From positions 1 through 64,000 of the forward strand of contig NZ_FNNC01000007.1 in the NCBI RefSeq assembly GCF_900106595.1: a stretch of DNA of 64,000 nt. Direction: 5' to 3'. This DNA is from Marinococcus luteus (GTDB lineage: Bacteria > Bacillota > Bacilli > Bacillales > Marinococcaceae). The notes beneath the pieces are model-generated. The model did no database searches, had not been told where the DNA came from, and saw nothing but the letters and a program-made list of their open reading frames with translations. Positions 1 to 8,752 of this stretch are shown piece after piece; the stretch's first letter is position 1, and every line of letters begins with the position of its first letter. The position numbers and the translations under genes were made by a program.

Positions 1-1
1 G

Positions 2-100
2 TTCCTGCGCCAGATCGTGACGGCGACCGGCGACGGCTCGCTCGCGGCGCAGACGGCGCAGCAGTATGTGGAAGAACTGAAAAACGCGGTCGAAGCGTAG
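2..100 (+). CDS. trxB: Thioredoxin reductase, C-terminal end (partial)
   Basis: Only the last 32 codons lie in the window; the gene begins upstream. The visible end contains the TATGDG segment followed by AAQTAQQYVEEL, typical of the C-terminal FAD-contacting helix of bacterial thioredoxin reductase, which uses NADPH to reduce thioredoxin in the cytosol. The next genes (yvcI, rapZ, yvcK, whiA, crh) follow trxB in Bacillus chromosomes, which supports the call. The fragment is clearly richer in GC than the genes after it. Identity is likely but rests on a short piece. Confidence 0.8.
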   Translation, partial: FLRQIVTATGDGSLAAQTAQQYVEELKNAVEA

Positions 101-127
101 GCGCTCCGGCTGAAACGACGAGGCACA

Positions 128-159
128 GGCGCAGAAAATCATTTCTGCGCCGTTTTTTT
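128..159 (+). terminator. Intrinsic terminator after trxB
   Basis: A 10-bp GC-containing stem (128-137 with 142-151), a 4-base loop and then seven T residues. It separates trxB from the promoter of the next gene. Confidence 0.85.
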
Positions 160-200
160 AGTGCAGGGAATAGAAAACATAGCATACTTTCTTTTGTAAA

Positions 201-229
201 TTGTCTGAACCATCGAAGGATAGTATACT
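201..229 (+). promoter_or_regulatory. Sigma-A promoter of yvcI-rapZ-yvcK-whiA
   Basis: TTGTCT at 201-206, a 17-base spacer, then TATACT at 224-229. It sits between the trxB terminator and the yvcI ribosome-binding site. It also shows that the in-frame TTG at 201 is part of the -35 element and not a start codon. Confidence 0.7.
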
Positions 230-257
230 GGAAAAAGGTATATGTGAGGTGGTACAC

Positions 258-731
258 ATGCAACGGGTGACAAATTGTTTTTTACAGCAGAACGATCAAC
301 TGCTTATGCTCAAGAAACCAAGCTACGATTGGTGGAATGCCCCGGGCGGAAAAATGGAACCGGGGGAGTCGGTATATGATTCAGTCCGGCGGGAGTTCCG
401 TGAAGAAACGGGCCTTGCGCTTGAACGCCCGCATCTGCGGGGTGTTTTTACATTTATCACGATGGAGGACGGCCTTACGGCGAATGAGTGGATGATGTTT
501 ACATTTGAAGCTTTTGGTTCCGAGGGCAGGCTGCTTAATGAGTCTCCGGAAGGCATCCTTGAATGGAAGGAAAAGCAGAAAGTGTCATCTCTTCCTATGG
601 CCGAAGGCGACAAAGCCATTGTAGAGCATATTTTGAGTAATAAAGGAACGGTGTATGGTACGTTCCGCTATACGAAAGACCGCCGGCTTTTAGACAGCCG
701 GTTCGAGCAGTCAACGTCATACTATACGTAA
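258..731 (+). CDS. yvcI: Nudix hydrolase YvcI
   Basis: A 157-residue Nudix hydrolase that probably cleaves a nucleoside-diphosphate derivative; the substrate is unknown. The Nudix signature is complete at residues 31-53 (G31, E37, R45-E46, E49-E50, G52), which gives the Mg-binding glutamates. I chose ATG 258 over the in-frame TTG at 201 because GAGGTGG lies 5-6 bases upstream and TTG 201 falls inside the promoter. The N-terminus then begins MQRVTNC, as in B. subtilis YvcI. It is the first gene of a run with rapZ (16 bases further on), yvcK and whiA, probably one transcript. Confidence 0.88.
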   Translation: MQRVTNCFLQQNDQLLMLKKPSYDWWNAPGGKMEPGESVYDSVRREFREETGLALERPHLRGVFTFITMEDGLTANEWMMFTFEAFGSEGRLLNESPEGILEWKEKQKVSSLPMAEGDKAIVEHILSNKGTVYGTFRYTKDRRLLDSRFEQSTSYYT

Positions 732-747
732 AAGAGGGATGCGGATT

Positions 748-1632
748 ATGGAACAAGAGCGGAAATCGATTCAGGTTGAAATCATTACAGGGATGTCGGG
801 GGCCGGAAAGACGGTGGCCATCCAGTGCTTTGAGGATCTGGGCTATTACTGTGTAGACAATCTGCCTCCTTCATTGATCCCGACATTTATCGATTTAATT
901 GAAACGACTGAAAATAAAACCGATAAAGTAGCTTTCGTAGTGGATCTCCGGACAAGGGAGTTTTTTGACCATCTGTTTGCTTCAATAGACCAGTTGGATC
1001 AGCGCCGGGAGCTGTCGACACATATTTTGTTTTTGGATGCAGGAGATCAGGTGCTTGTGAGCCGTTATAAAGAAACACGGCGGTCGCATCCGCTTGCAAG
1101 CGAGGATACGCCGCTTGAAGGCATTCAGCTTGAACGGGAGATGCTGCAGGAACTAAAAGGCCGGGCACGCCATATTATTGATACAAGCAGCCTGAAACCG
1201 AGAGAATTGAGAGAGCGTATATTAACTGATTACGCTGAAAAAAATCAGTCGGTTTTTAATGTGAATGTGATGTCTTTCGGATTTAAGTATGGGATGCCGA
1301 TCGATGCGGATTTGGTTTTTGACGTTCGTTTTCTGCCCAACCCTCACTACGTGGAACATTTGGAGCCCAAAACCGGTCTCGAAGAAGAAGTGTCTTCGTA
1401 CGTGTTAAAATGGACGGATACAAAGGAATTTATTAATAAACTGGTGGATATGCTTGAATTTATGCTTCCGCTGTATAAGCAGGAAGGTAAGTCACAGCTT
1501 GTGGTTGCGATTGGATGTACAGGAGGCAAGCACCGTTCCGTGACGCTTGCTGAATATATTGCTTCTTACTTTTCAGGGAAATATGAGACGAATGCCAATC
1601 ACCGGGACATTGAGGAAGGAAGGAAAAAATAG
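748..1632 (+). CDS. rapZ: RNase adapter / nucleotide-binding protein RapZ (YvcJ)
   Basis: A 294-residue protein of the RapZ/YvcJ family. It hydrolyses GTP or ATP in vitro. In enterobacteria it adapts RNase E to the small RNA GlmZ, while in Bacillus YvcJ is linked to competence. The Walker A loop GMSGAGKT is at residues 15-22, and the C-terminal half carries the conserved [12 protein letters not shown] segment. Start ATG 748 is preferred to ATG 739 because AAAGAGGG at 731-738 is 9 bases from 748 and abuts 739. It is followed after two bases by yvcK, so the two are almost certainly cotranscribed. Confidence 0.93.
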   Translation: MEQERKSIQVEIITGMSGAGKTVAIQCFEDLGYYCVDNLPPSLIPTFIDLIETTENKTDKVAFVVDLRTREFFDHLFASIDQLDQRRELSTHILFLDAGDQVLVSRYKETRRSHPLASEDTPLEGIQLEREMLQELKGRARHIIDTSSLKPRELRERILTDYAEKNQSVFNVNVMSFGFKYGMPIDADLVFDVRFLPNPHYVEHLEPKTGLEEEVSSYVLKWTDTKEFINKLVDMLEFMLPLYKQEGKSQLVVAIGCTGGKHRSVTLAEYIASYFSGKYETNANHRDIEEGRKK

Positions 1633-1634
1633 AC

Positions 1635-2579
1635 GTGGAGGACCAGAAGGTTGTAGTGATGGGCGGTGGCACAGGTATAGGCGTTCTGCTCCGGGGGCTG
1701 AAGCAGTTCCCGGCAGACATTACGGCAATTGTGACTGTCGCAGACGACGGAGGAAGCTCCGGGCGCTTACGGAAAGAGTTTAATATTCCACCGCCCGGAG
1801 ACGTAAGAAACGTACTGGTAGCGCTTGCGGAAGTCGAGCCTTTAATTGAAGAATTGTTCCAGCACCGCTTCACGAGCGGGGAGGGGCTGACCGGCCATTC
1901 CCTGGGGAATTTGCTGGTGGCAGGCATGACCTCCATAACCGGGGACTTTGCTAAAGGAATTACAGAGCTTAGTACCGTGTTAAACGTACGTGGAAAGGTT
2001 CTTCCGGCCTCTAACCGGAGCATTGAGCTGTTTGCAAAAATGAAGGACGGCTCCACGGTCTACGGGGAGTCCCTGATCCCAAAAGCCGGCAAGCAGATTG
2101 ACCAGGTGTTTATCCACCCGCCGGATGCTGAAGCGCTTCCGGAAACCGTGCGCGCCATTGAACAGGCGGATGTCATTGTCATTGGTCCCGGGAGCCTGTT
2201 TACAAGCATCATGCCGAATTTGATCGTTCCCGGCATCCGGGATGCCATCAATCGTTCAGAGGCACGCAAAGTATATATTTGCAATGTGATGACGCAGCCG
2301 GGGGAAACAGACGGTTTTACGGCAGCCGACCATCTGCATGCCATTGAAAAGCATACAGGGGGCGCTTTTGTGGATACTGTACTTGTGCATAATGGAGAGA
2401 TCCCTGCTCCGGTGCTTGCAAACTATGAAAAACAGCAGGCATTTCCCGTGAGATGTGATTATGAAAGATTAGAACAGATTGGGTGCCGGGTAGTAAAAGA
2501 TACATTTATGCACTATGACGGCCTTGTTCTTCGTCATAATGCCAAAAAAGTATCTGAAGCCCTGCTGGCCCGTGATTGA
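1635..2579 (+). CDS. yvcK: Gluconeogenesis/cell-shape factor YvcK (CofD-like fold)
   Basis: A 314-residue YvcK protein. The family binds UDP-sugars and is needed for normal growth and cell shape on gluconeogenic carbon; in Bacillus it affects placement of penicillin-binding protein PBP1. Visible features are the N-terminal GGGTG loop, the TVADDGGSSGRLR block and the PASNRSIEL and GPGSLFTS segments that line the substrate pocket. Translation starts at GTG 1635, two bases after the rapZ stop, with an AAGGAAGG Shine-Dalgarno inside the rapZ end. Length equals that of the B. subtilis protein. Confidence 0.93.
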   Translation: MEDQKVVVMGGGTGIGVLLRGLKQFPADITAIVTVADDGGSSGRLRKEFNIPPPGDVRNVLVALAEVEPLIEELFQHRFTSGEGLTGHSLGNLLVAGMTSITGDFAKGITELSTVLNVRGKVLPASNRSIELFAKMKDGSTVYGESLIPKAGKQIDQVFIHPPDAEALPETVRAIEQADVIVIGPGSLFTSIMPNLIVPGIRDAINRSEARKVYICNVMTQPGETDGFTAADHLHAIEKHTGGAFVDTVLVHNGEIPAPVLANYEKQQAFPVRCDYERLEQIGCRVVKDTFMHYDGLVLRHNAKKVSEALLARD

Positions 2580-2599
2580 CAGAAAGGCGGTGAAGATGA

Positions 2600-3562
2600 A
2601 TGTCTTCATTTGCGGCTATAACAAAAAAAGAATTAACTCAGATTGAAGTGGATGATACAAGCGCCAAAGCGGAACTGGCAGCATTAATCAGGATGAACGG
2701 CTCAATTTCATTTGGCAACGGCCAGCTGATTTTAGACGTTTCAACTGAAAATGCTGCCATCGCACGACGTATCTATTCGTTAATCAAGCGTATCTATAAG
2801 GATATGGTGATTGAACTGCTTGTGCGAAAAAAGATGCGTTTAAAAAAGAATAATGTCTATGTAGTCCGGATGGCCGAAGAAACGAAAGAGATGCTGAGCG
2901 ATCTTTCCATTATGGAAAACGGCTACCAGTTTAACCGGTCGATTGCGAGTGATGTGATTCCAAACACGGACAGCCGCCGGGCATACTTGCGCGGAGCTTT
3001 TTTAGCCGGGGGATCGGTCAATCATCCGGAAACCTCTTCGTATCATCTCGAAATCTATTCGATGTATGAAGAGCACAATCGGGCGCTCCGGGAGCTGATG
3101 GAAACGTTCGGGCTCACATCCAAAAGCCTTGAACGGAAAAAGGGTTACATTCTTTATATTAAAGAAAGCGAAAAAATTACCGAGTTTTTAAACATCATCG
3201 GTGCCCACCAGGCTCTGCTTTATTTTGAGGATGTACGGATTATGAAAGACATGCGGAACTCGGTGAACCGCCTGGTGAACTGCGAAACAGCGAATTTAAA
3301 CAAAACCGTTGGAGCCGCACTGCGGCAGGTGGAAAACATTCAGCTTGTCCAGGCAGAAGTCGGGCTCGAAAACCTTCCCGAAAAAATCAGGGAAATGGCA
3401 ATTCTGCGTGTCCAGCACCAGGACGTCACGCTGAAGGAGCTCGGGGAAATGGTGCCAAGCGGAAAGGTGAGTAAATCCGGCGTAAACCACCGGCTGCGCA
3501 AGATTGATCAGATCGCGGAGCGCATTCAGGCCGGAAAACCGCCGATTCCCGAAAAAATTTAA
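2600..3562 (+). CDS. whiA: Sporulation/division regulator WhiA
   Basis: A 320-residue WhiA protein: an N-terminal LAGLIDADG homing-endonuclease-like fold (without nuclease activity in this family) and a C-terminal helix-turn-helix at about residues 270-310, containing the [10 protein letters not shown] block. In Actinobacteria WhiA drives sporulation genes. In Bacillus it influences cell division and chromosome segregation without a clear regulon. ATG 2600 is preceded by AAAGGCGGTGA at good spacing. It is the fourth gene of the yvcI run, and crh follows after a 171-base gap with a strong hairpin. Confidence 0.94.
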   Translation: MSSFAAITKKELTQIEVDDTSAKAELAALIRMNGSISFGNGQLILDVSTENAAIARRIYSLIKRIYKDMVIELLVRKKMRLKKNNVYVVRMAEETKEMLSDLSIMENGYQFNRSIASDVIPNTDSRRAYLRGAFLAGGSVNHPETSSYHLEIYSMYEEHNRALRELMETFGLTSKSLERKKGYILYIKESEKITEFLNIIGAHQALLYFEDVRIMKDMRNSVNRLVNCETANLNKTVGAALRQVENIQLVQAEVGLENLPEKIREMAILRVQHQDVTLKELGEMVPSGKVSKSGVNHRLRKIDQIAERIQAGKPPIPEKI

Positions 3563-3574
3563 CCGCCGAAAGCA

Positions 3575-3617
3575 GGCGCCTGTGGCAGCAGAGGCTTCTT
3601 CTGTTCCTGCAGGCGCC
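3575..3617 (+). repeat. Inverted repeat between whiA and crh
   Basis: GGCGCCTG at 3575-3582 pairs perfectly with CAGGCGCC at 3610-3617, and the loop has partial internal pairing. No T-run follows, so it is not a classical terminator. It may be an mRNA processing or stability element between whiA and crh. Confidence 0.4.
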
Positions 3618-3733
3618 ATATTACAGCAGCCATTAAAGCGCTTGCTTAAAAAACGTTCCAAGTTAAATTACGTTATGTGTACATGAAAAGTGGGTACCGG
3701 GTGAAGACAGATAGAGAAAGGAAGATAATAACT

Positions 3734-3991
3734 ATGGTCGAAAAAACAGTGGAAGTAAATTTGCGTACAGGGCTTCAGGCCCGGCCGGCAGCGTTGTTCG
3801 TACAGGAGGCGAACCGGTTTCATTCCAATATTTTTCTTGAAAAGGACAATAAAAAGGTGAATGCCAAAAGTATTATGGGTGTGATGAGCCTCGCTGTGCG
3901 CACCGGAGCCTCTGTAAAGCTTTTAGCTGAAGGGGCGGATGAAGAGGAAGCCGCCGAATCATTGACAGAGTTTATGAAAAAAGAAATGTGA
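3734..3991 (+). CDS. crh: Catabolite-repression HPr-like protein Crh
   Basis: An 85-residue HPr paralogue. Residue 15 is glutamine (GLQARPAA), where HPr has the phosphorylatable histidine; that is the diagnostic of Crh. Ser46 is kept in the NAKSIMG motif, so HPr kinase/phosphorylase can phosphorylate it and the product can act as a CcpA corepressor. In Bacillus Crh also controls methylglyoxal synthase. I chose ATG 3734 with GAAAGGAAG upstream. The open frame extends further upstream to 3677, but that extension has no counterpart in the family. Length matches B. subtilis Crh exactly. Confidence 0.93.
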   Translation: MVEKTVEVNLRTGLQARPAALFVQEANRFHSNIFLEKDNKKVNAKSIMGVMSLAVRTGASVKLLAEGADEEEAAESLTEFMKKEM

Positions 3992-3995
3992 ACAT

Positions 3996-4033
3996 AAAAA
4001 AATCAGGGCGGCGCCATGCCGTCCTGATTTTTT
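3996..4033. terminator. Bidirectional terminator between crh and clpP
   Basis: An A-rich arm, a GC core and a T-rich arm (3996-4010 with 4019-4033) form a hairpin that would work on both strands. It separates the convergent crh (+) and clpP (-) genes. Confidence 0.85.
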
Positions 4034-4038
4034 GCATT

Positions 4039-4617
4039 TTACTGTCCCATAACCTGATCTACAAGACCGTATTCTTTTGCCTGTTCCGCACTCATGAAGT
4101 TATCACGGTCCGTGTCGCGCTCGATGACTTCAAGCGGCTGACCACTGCGGTCTGCAAGAATCTGATTGAGTTTTTCACGCATTTTGATGATGCGGCGGGC
4201 GTGAATTTCAATGTCAGCAGCCTGTCCCTGTGTGCCGCCGAGTGGCTGGTGGATCATTACTTCACTGTTTGGAAGGGCATAACGTTTGCCTTCCTGGCCG
4301 GCTGTGAGAAGAAAAGCACCCATTGATGCTGCCATGCCGACGCAGATCGTAGAAACCTGTGGTTTAATGTGCTGCATTGTGTCGTAAATAGCCATGCCGG
4401 CTGTAATGGAGCCGCCCGGGCTGTTGATATAAAGAGAAATATCCTTCTCCGGATCGTCGGCTTCAAGGAAAAGAAGCTGTGCTACGATCGAGTTGGCCAC
4501 ATTGTCATCGATGCCTGAGCCAAGCATAATGATGCGGTCCTTCAACAAACGGGAATAAATGTCGTATGCGCGTTCGCCCCGGTTGGTTTGTTCAATAACT
4601 GTTGGTATCAAGTTCAT
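4039..4617 (-). CDS. clpP: ATP-dependent Clp protease proteolytic subunit ClpP
   Basis: A 192-residue ClpP serine protease. Fourteen subunits form the barrel that degrades proteins unfolded by ClpX, ClpC or ClpE in the cytosol. The catalytic triad is Ser98 in GMAASMG, His123 in MIHQP and Asp172, at the standard positions. An AAAGGAGG ribosome site precedes the ATG. The upstream region carries a sigma-A promoter overlapped by a CtsR operator, so heat-shock derepression is expected as in B. subtilis. It is monocistronic and convergent with crh. Confidence 0.97.
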   Translation of the reverse strand: MNLIPTVIEQTNRGERAYDIYSRLLKDRIIMLGSGIDDNVANSIVAQLLFLEADDPEKDISLYINSPGGSITAGMAIYDTMQHIKPQVSTICVGMAASMGAFLLTAGQEGKRYALPNSEVMIHQPLGGTQGQAADIEIHARRIIKMREKLNQILADRSGQPLEVIERDTDRDNFMSAEQAKEYGLVDQVMGQ

Positions 4618-4702
4618 GAAAAGCGTCCTCCTTTAATGAAATGTATGCCTACATTCATGGTAGTTGTATGGAAAATATTTTTCCTTCCGCGTTGCTGTTA
4701 TT

Positions 4703-4731
4703 ATCATAACTCTTTGGTCAATTAAGGTCAA
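4703..4731 (-). promoter_or_regulatory. Sigma-A promoter of clpP
   Basis: Read on the minus strand: TTGACC (4726-4731), a 17-base spacer, TATGAT (4703-4708). The -35 hexamer lies within the CtsR box. Confidence 0.82.
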
Positions 4732-4732
4732 A
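4716..4732. promoter_or_regulatory. CtsR operator of clpP
   Basis: A tandem heptamer GGTCAAT-TAA-GGTCAAA matches the CtsR direct repeat (two RGTCAAA heptads separated by three bases) with one mismatch. It covers the clpP -35 element, so CtsR would block RNA polymerase until heat or protein stress inactivates it. Confidence 0.85.
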
Positions 4733-4979
4733 TAAAAAGTCTGACCCGATTCCATATAGCTACACGTCAACTTCCATTCCCTTTATTTTCACAAACATAA
4801 ACGTTCCGTGCAAATGTTTCACTTCCTTATAAATCTTAATTTAGGTGAAAAATGATCTGACAAACAAATAGAAAGGGCAAGTCTATTTTTATATGATGAC
4901 AATAACAGAACAAGAAAAAGGGATCGATTCATGGAAGAAAAATATGATATGATGTAAGAAAGCGTTTTCAAAAAAGGAG
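4733..4979. other. Intergenic region upstream of sigL
   Basis: An AT-rich stretch between the clpP control region and sigL. Two overlapping TATGAT-like hexamers at 4943-4953 could serve as a -10 for sigL, but no convincing -35 lies 16-18 bases upstream. No small ORF with a ribosome site was seen. Confidence 0.4.
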
Positions 4980-4988
4980 GTGGGGATG

Positions 4989-6317
4989 ATGGGTTTGGGG
5001 CTTGAATTGCAGCAGAAGCAAGAAATGAGTTTAGTGATGACACAGGAACTAAAGCAGGCAATTGCCCTGTTGAAGCTTTCCTCCCAGGAATTATCCGACT
5101 ATCTGCAGGAAGAAGCAATGGAAAACCCCTTAATGGATTTAACACTCCCTTCTATTACCGATGGGGCGTCGCTTTCTGCCTCCCGTGCTGCTGCTCCTGT
5201 CTATAATCCGGCCTCTGCGGTCGAACAGCCGGACTGGCGTGAGCCGGCGGGGGAAACTCTCGAAGAGTCGCTGCGGGAGCAGATTGCCTGCGGCCGTTAT
5301 AAAGGAAATACCCGGGATATACTCTTGTTTTTAGCCGGAAGCGTTGACGAGCGTGGATACTTAGAGGACATCGAACAGGAGATGGACCAAAAATTCCAGC
5401 TGGGCAAAGAAGAAAGCGGGCAGTATATTTCGATGCTACAGCAACTCGAACCGGCAGGAGTCGGGGCCAGGAATTTAAAAGAATGTCTTCTTCTGCAGCT
5501 CGAACGCTGCCTGGATACAGATCCATATATTGATCAGGTGGTAGCCGAAGACCTCGAAGCGCTGGGAGCGAAAAAATGGCGCTACCTGCAGCAGAAGTAT
5601 CAGCTCACTAAAGAGCAGCTGCAGGAAATCTATACATGTCTCCAAAAGCTTTCCCCGCATCCGGGTGATGCATACCAGCAGGAAAAAACAATTTCCGTAT
5701 CTCCGGATGTCCAAGTAGAGGAGATCGACGGAGAATGGGTTGTTACCATTTTGAATGACCGGCTTCCTGAGCTGCAGATGAATGAAAAATACTGGCGTCT
5801 TTTGCAGCAGGATACCGATGAAGAAGCAAGGCAGTATGCCATGGAAAAATATAAGCAGTTTCTATGGATTGTTAAAAGCGTCGAACAGCGCCAGCAGACG
5901 CTGCAAAAAGTATCGGAAGTGATCGTCAAAGCGCAGAGCGAATACCTAAAACACGGTGAAGAAAAGCTTCGTCCCCTGACACTCCGGGAAGTGGCTGAAC
6001 AGGCGGATATGCATGAGTCCACCGTTTCAAGAACGACGAGCCGGAAGTATATGCAGACGCCCCACGGTCTCGTAGAACTGAAGCATTTCTTCTCCTCGAA
6101 AATTACCCGGCCGGATGAAGATGCTTCAAGCACCGGAGTGAAAGCCATGATGAAAAAACTGATTAAAGAAGAAAATAAAGAGAAGCCTCTTTCGGACCAA
6201 AAGCTTGCTGATCTGCTGCAGCAGGAGCAGCAGTGTACGATTTCAAGGCGGGCGGTGGCAAAATACAGAACAGAGCTTCGAATCCCGTCTTCTTCCCAGC
6301 GGAAACAACCGTTGTAG
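4989..6317 (+). CDS. sigL: RNA polymerase sigma-54 factor SigL (RpoN)
   Basis: A 442-residue sigma-54 factor, which directs RNA polymerase to -24/-12 promoters activated by AAA+ enhancer-binding proteins; in Bacillus these include levanase, amino-acid catabolism and cold-adaptation genes. Visible parts are the glutamine/leucine-rich N-terminal activator-interaction region (TQELKQAIALL), the core-binding domain, a helix-turn-helix around TLREVAEQADMHESTVSR, and the RpoN box RRAVAKYR at about residues 420-427. Three starts are possible (GTG 4980, ATG 4986, ATG 4989). AAGGAGG at 4974-4980 favours ATG 4989. No enhancer-binding activator gene is nearby. Confidence 0.92.
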   Translation: MGLGLELQQKQEMSLVMTQELKQAIALLKLSSQELSDYLQEEAMENPLMDLTLPSITDGASLSASRAAAPVYNPASAVEQPDWREPAGETLEESLREQIACGRYKGNTRDILLFLAGSVDERGYLEDIEQEMDQKFQLGKEESGQYISMLQQLEPAGVGARNLKECLLLQLERCLDTDPYIDQVVAEDLEALGAKKWRYLQQKYQLTKEQLQEIYTCLQKLSPHPGDAYQQEKTISVSPDVQVEEIDGEWVVTILNDRLPELQMNEKYWRLLQQDTDEEARQYAMEKYKQFLWIVKSVEQRQQTLQKVSEVIVKAQSEYLKHGEEKLRPLTLREVAEQADMHESTVSRTTSRKYMQTPHGLVELKHFFSSKITRPDEDASSTGVKAMMKKLIKEENKEKPLSDQKLADLLQQEQQCTISRRAVAKYRTELRIPSSSQRKQPL

Positions 6318-6354
6318 AAAAAATCCTCCTTGCAGCAAAAGGGGGATTTTTTAT
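6318..6354 (+). terminator. Intrinsic terminator after sigL
   Basis: A 14-bp stem with one G-U pair (6318-6331 with 6339-6352) ends in a T-run. It isolates sigL from the cggR promoter. Confidence 0.82.
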
Positions 6355-6424
6355 GCATGAAATAAGTGGAATGCGGGTATTAATAAACCATAAGACAGTA
6401 TGAAAATCGTAGTGAACATTTGCG

Positions 6425-6453
6425 TTGATTTTCCAAATATAGATTGCTACAAT
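6425..6453 (+). promoter_or_regulatory. Sigma-A promoter of the cggR-gapA operon
   Basis: TTGATT at 6425-6430, a 17-base spacer and TACAAT at 6448-6453. Transcription should start near 6460, upstream of the CggR operator at 6493-6528, so CggR would act as a roadblock as in B. subtilis. Confidence 0.8.
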
Positions 6454-6492
6454 GTAATTGTGAACAAAGCGTTCATTTTTTTATTAAATGAG

Positions 6493-6528
6493 CGGGACAA
6501 AAAATGTCTCTGCGGGACTTCGAACGTC
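6493..6528 (+). promoter_or_regulatory. CggR operator
   Basis: Two direct half-sites, CGGGAC-N6-TGTC and, four bases later, CGGGAC-N6-CGTC, reproduce the known CggR operator layout with one base changed. It lies downstream of the -10 element. Binding is relieved by fructose-1,6-bisphosphate, the known CggR effector. Confidence 0.88.
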
Positions 6529-6605
6529 CCGGTCGGAGCAGTGAAGATCAATGATGAGGAGTGGCTTGAAATAAGCTGCTGCCGCAGGTTCGGTGGTGTA
6601 GCCGT

Positions 6606-7652
6606 ATGTTACGTGACGTATTGGAGATGCAGCGGAAACTGCAGCCTGATGTACTCGAAACATTAGGGAAAAGGTACCGCATTTTGCAATACATCCGCCT
6701 GATGCAGCCGATTGGAAGAAGAACCCTTGCCACTCAGCTATCCACCTCAGAGCGGGTTCTGCGCAGTGAAACAGATTTTTTGAAGCAGCAGGGACTTATC
6801 CTGATTCAAAGTGCAGGGATGCTTTTAACAGAAGAAGGAAATAAACTGCTCGAAGGGCTCGAACATACAGTCAAATATGCTTTCGGGCTCGAGGAATTAG
6901 AGCGGAAGCTGTCGGGTTATTTATCCGTTCCGAAGGTTATCGTCGTCTCAGGAGACAGCGATGAGCTTCCGGTAGTGAAAAAAGAACTCGGCCGGGCAAC
7001 GGTGCAGCAGATGAAAAATCGAGTCAGCCCCGGTGATGTGATTGCGGTAGCCGGAGGCACGACACTTGCTTCAGCTGCTGATATGATGGTGCCTGACGCA
7101 AAGTGGAACAATACCATCTTCGTGCCGGCCCGCGGTGGTCTCGGTGAGAAGGTGGAGATCCAGGCCAACACCATCAGCTCTGCGATGGCAATGAAAGCCC
7201 AGGCTTCGTACCGGCTGCTTCATGTGCCTGACCAGCTGAGCGAGGATACAAGGCGGTCGCTCATGCAGGAGCCCGGAGTACAGGAAGTGCTTGCTCTGTT
7301 AAAGTCGGCATCTCTTGTCGTTCACGGCATAGGGGAAGCAAAAACGATGGCCGGGCGGCGGACAACGAGCGCTTCCCTGCGCAGCAGGCTCGAGGAAGAG
7401 TCGGCCGTGGCAGAGTCGTTTGGCTATTATGTGAATCAGGACGGAAAAGTGGTGCACCGGGAAAACACGGTGGGCCTGCAGTGGGACGAGCTCCGGCCGG
7501 ATCAGACCGTGATCACAGTAGCCGGAGGCTCAAGTAAGGCAAAGGCGATTGACGCTTATATGCGCTACCGCCCGAGCAGCATTTTGATCACCGATGAGGG
7601 TGCAGCCAAAGCTATTCTGAATCAAAGCGATGCACCGGAGGCAACTGAGTAA
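6606..7652 (+). CDS. cggR: Central glycolytic genes regulator CggR
   Basis: A 348-residue SorC/DeoR-family repressor of the lower glycolytic operon. An N-terminal winged helix (about residues 25-70, with IGRRTLATQLSTSERVLR) is followed by a sugar-phosphate-binding domain that senses fructose-1,6-bisphosphate; the blocks FVPARGGLGE, VHGIGEAKTMA and ITDEGAAK are typical. The start at ATG 6606 has only a weak GGTGGTG site, which would keep repressor synthesis low. It is first in an operon with gapA, pgk, tpiA, gpmI and eno and represses its own promoter. Confidence 0.94.
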   Translation: MLRDVLEMQRKLQPDVLETLGKRYRILQYIRLMQPIGRRTLATQLSTSERVLRSETDFLKQQGLILIQSAGMLLTEEGNKLLEGLEHTVKYAFGLEELERKLSGYLSVPKVIVVSGDSDELPVVKKELGRATVQQMKNRVSPGDVIAVAGGTTLASAADMMVPDAKWNNTIFVPARGGLGEKVEIQANTISSAMAMKAQASYRLLHVPDQLSEDTRRSLMQEPGVQEVLALLKSASLVVHGIGEAKTMAGRRTTSASLRSRLEEESAVAESFGYYVNQDGKVVHRENTVGLQWDELRPDQTVITVAGGSSKAKAIDAYMRYRPSSILITDEGAAKAILNQSDAPEATE

Positions 7653-7725
7653 CAGGCAGAACACCTGCCGCATTATGCTGCAGTAGCTTTCACAATTATT
7701 TATATTCCAAGGAGGAAAAATTATT

Positions 7726-8733
7726 ATGGCAACAAAAATTGGTATTAACGGTTTTGGACGTATTGGACGTAACGTTTATCGTGCAGCTTTAAACAACCCG
7801 GATGTTGAAGTAGTAGCAGTAAACGACCTTACAGACACTGATACGCTTGCACATCTTTTAAAATACGACACGGTTCACGGCACGCTTGACGCAGAAATCC
7901 AGGCAAGCGGCGACAACCTTACAATCAACGGCCACAAACTGACCGTTTTCTCTGAAAAAGATCCAGCGAAAATCGACTGGAAAGGCGTAGACGCTGAAAT
8001 CGTTGTTGAATCCACAGGTATCTTTACGCAGCGCGATCAGGCAGCAAAACACCTTGAAGGCGGCGCGAAAAACGTTATCATTTCCGCACCGGCTAAAGGC
8101 GTAGACGCAACATTTGTTGTCGGTGTTAACGAAGGCGAATTCAAGCCGGACGAGCACAAAGTCGTTTCCAACGCATCCTGCACAACCAACTGCCTGGCTC
8201 CGGTAGCTAAAGTACTGGACGAAAAATTCGGCATCAAACGCGGCCTGATGAACACAGTCCACTCCTACACGAGTGACCAGCAGATCCAGGACGGCCCGCA
8301 CAAGGACCTTCGCCGTGCGCGCGCTGGTGCTGAAAATATCATCCCGACAACTACAGGCGCCGCTCAGGCAGTAGCCCTCGTGCTTCCACAGCTTGACGGA
8401 AAGCTTACCGGCGGTGCGATGCGTGTTCCTACTCCAAACGTTTCCCTTGTGGACTTCGTGGCAGAGCTCGACAAAGATGTAACAGTAGACGAACTGAACA
8501 ACGCATTGAAAGAAGCTTCTGAGTCTGACGAACTCAAAGGCATTCTTGGATACAGCGAAGAGCCGCTCGTATCGAAGGACTACAACGGAAGCGCCTATTC
8601 TTCCACAGTAGACGCCCTTTCAACACTCGTTATGCAGGACAACATGGTTAAAGTAATCGCTTGGTACGACAACGAATTCGGTTATTCCAGCCGTGTTGTG
8701 GACCTCGCAGCAAGCTTTGGCAAAAAACTGTAA
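7726..8733 (+). CDS. gapA: Glyceraldehyde-3-phosphate dehydrogenase (glycolytic)
   Basis: A 335-residue NAD-dependent GAPDH. It oxidises glyceraldehyde-3-phosphate to 1,3-bisphosphoglycerate in the cytosol. The Rossmann motif INGFGRIGR is at residues 7-15, catalytic Cys152 lies in SNASCTTNC and His179 assists it. A strong AAGGAGG site precedes ATG 7726, and codon use is biased as for a highly expressed gene. A short hairpin at 7655-7669 upstream could mark an mRNA processing site like the one between cggR and gapA in B. subtilis; this is inference. A terminator follows, so part of the transcription ends here. Confidence 0.97.
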   Translation: MATKIGINGFGRIGRNVYRAALNNPDVEVVAVNDLTDTDTLAHLLKYDTVHGTLDAEIQASGDNLTINGHKLTVFSEKDPAKIDWKGVDAEIVVESTGIFTQRDQAAKHLEGGAKNVIISAPAKGVDATFVVGVNEGEFKPDEHKVVSNASCTTNCLAPVAKVLDEKFGIKRGLMNTVHSYTSDQQIQDGPHKDLRRARAGAENIIPTTTGAAQAVALVLPQLDGKLTGGAMRVPTPNVSLVDFVAELDKDVTVDELNNALKEASESDELKGILGYSEEPLVSKDYNGSAYSSTVDALSTLVMQDNMVKVIAWYDNEFGYSSRVVDLAASFGKKL

Positions 8734-8752
8734 ATCATTTTTAATGCTTGGG

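Noticed and set aside
201-257. N-terminal extension of YvcI from TTG 201
   Set aside because: It overlaps the promoter hexamers and lacks a ribosome site; ATG 258 has one and matches the family N-terminus.
3640-3660. Catabolite-responsive (cre) site upstream of crh
   Set aside because: About eight of eleven fixed positions match and palindrome ends are lost; not enough for a call.
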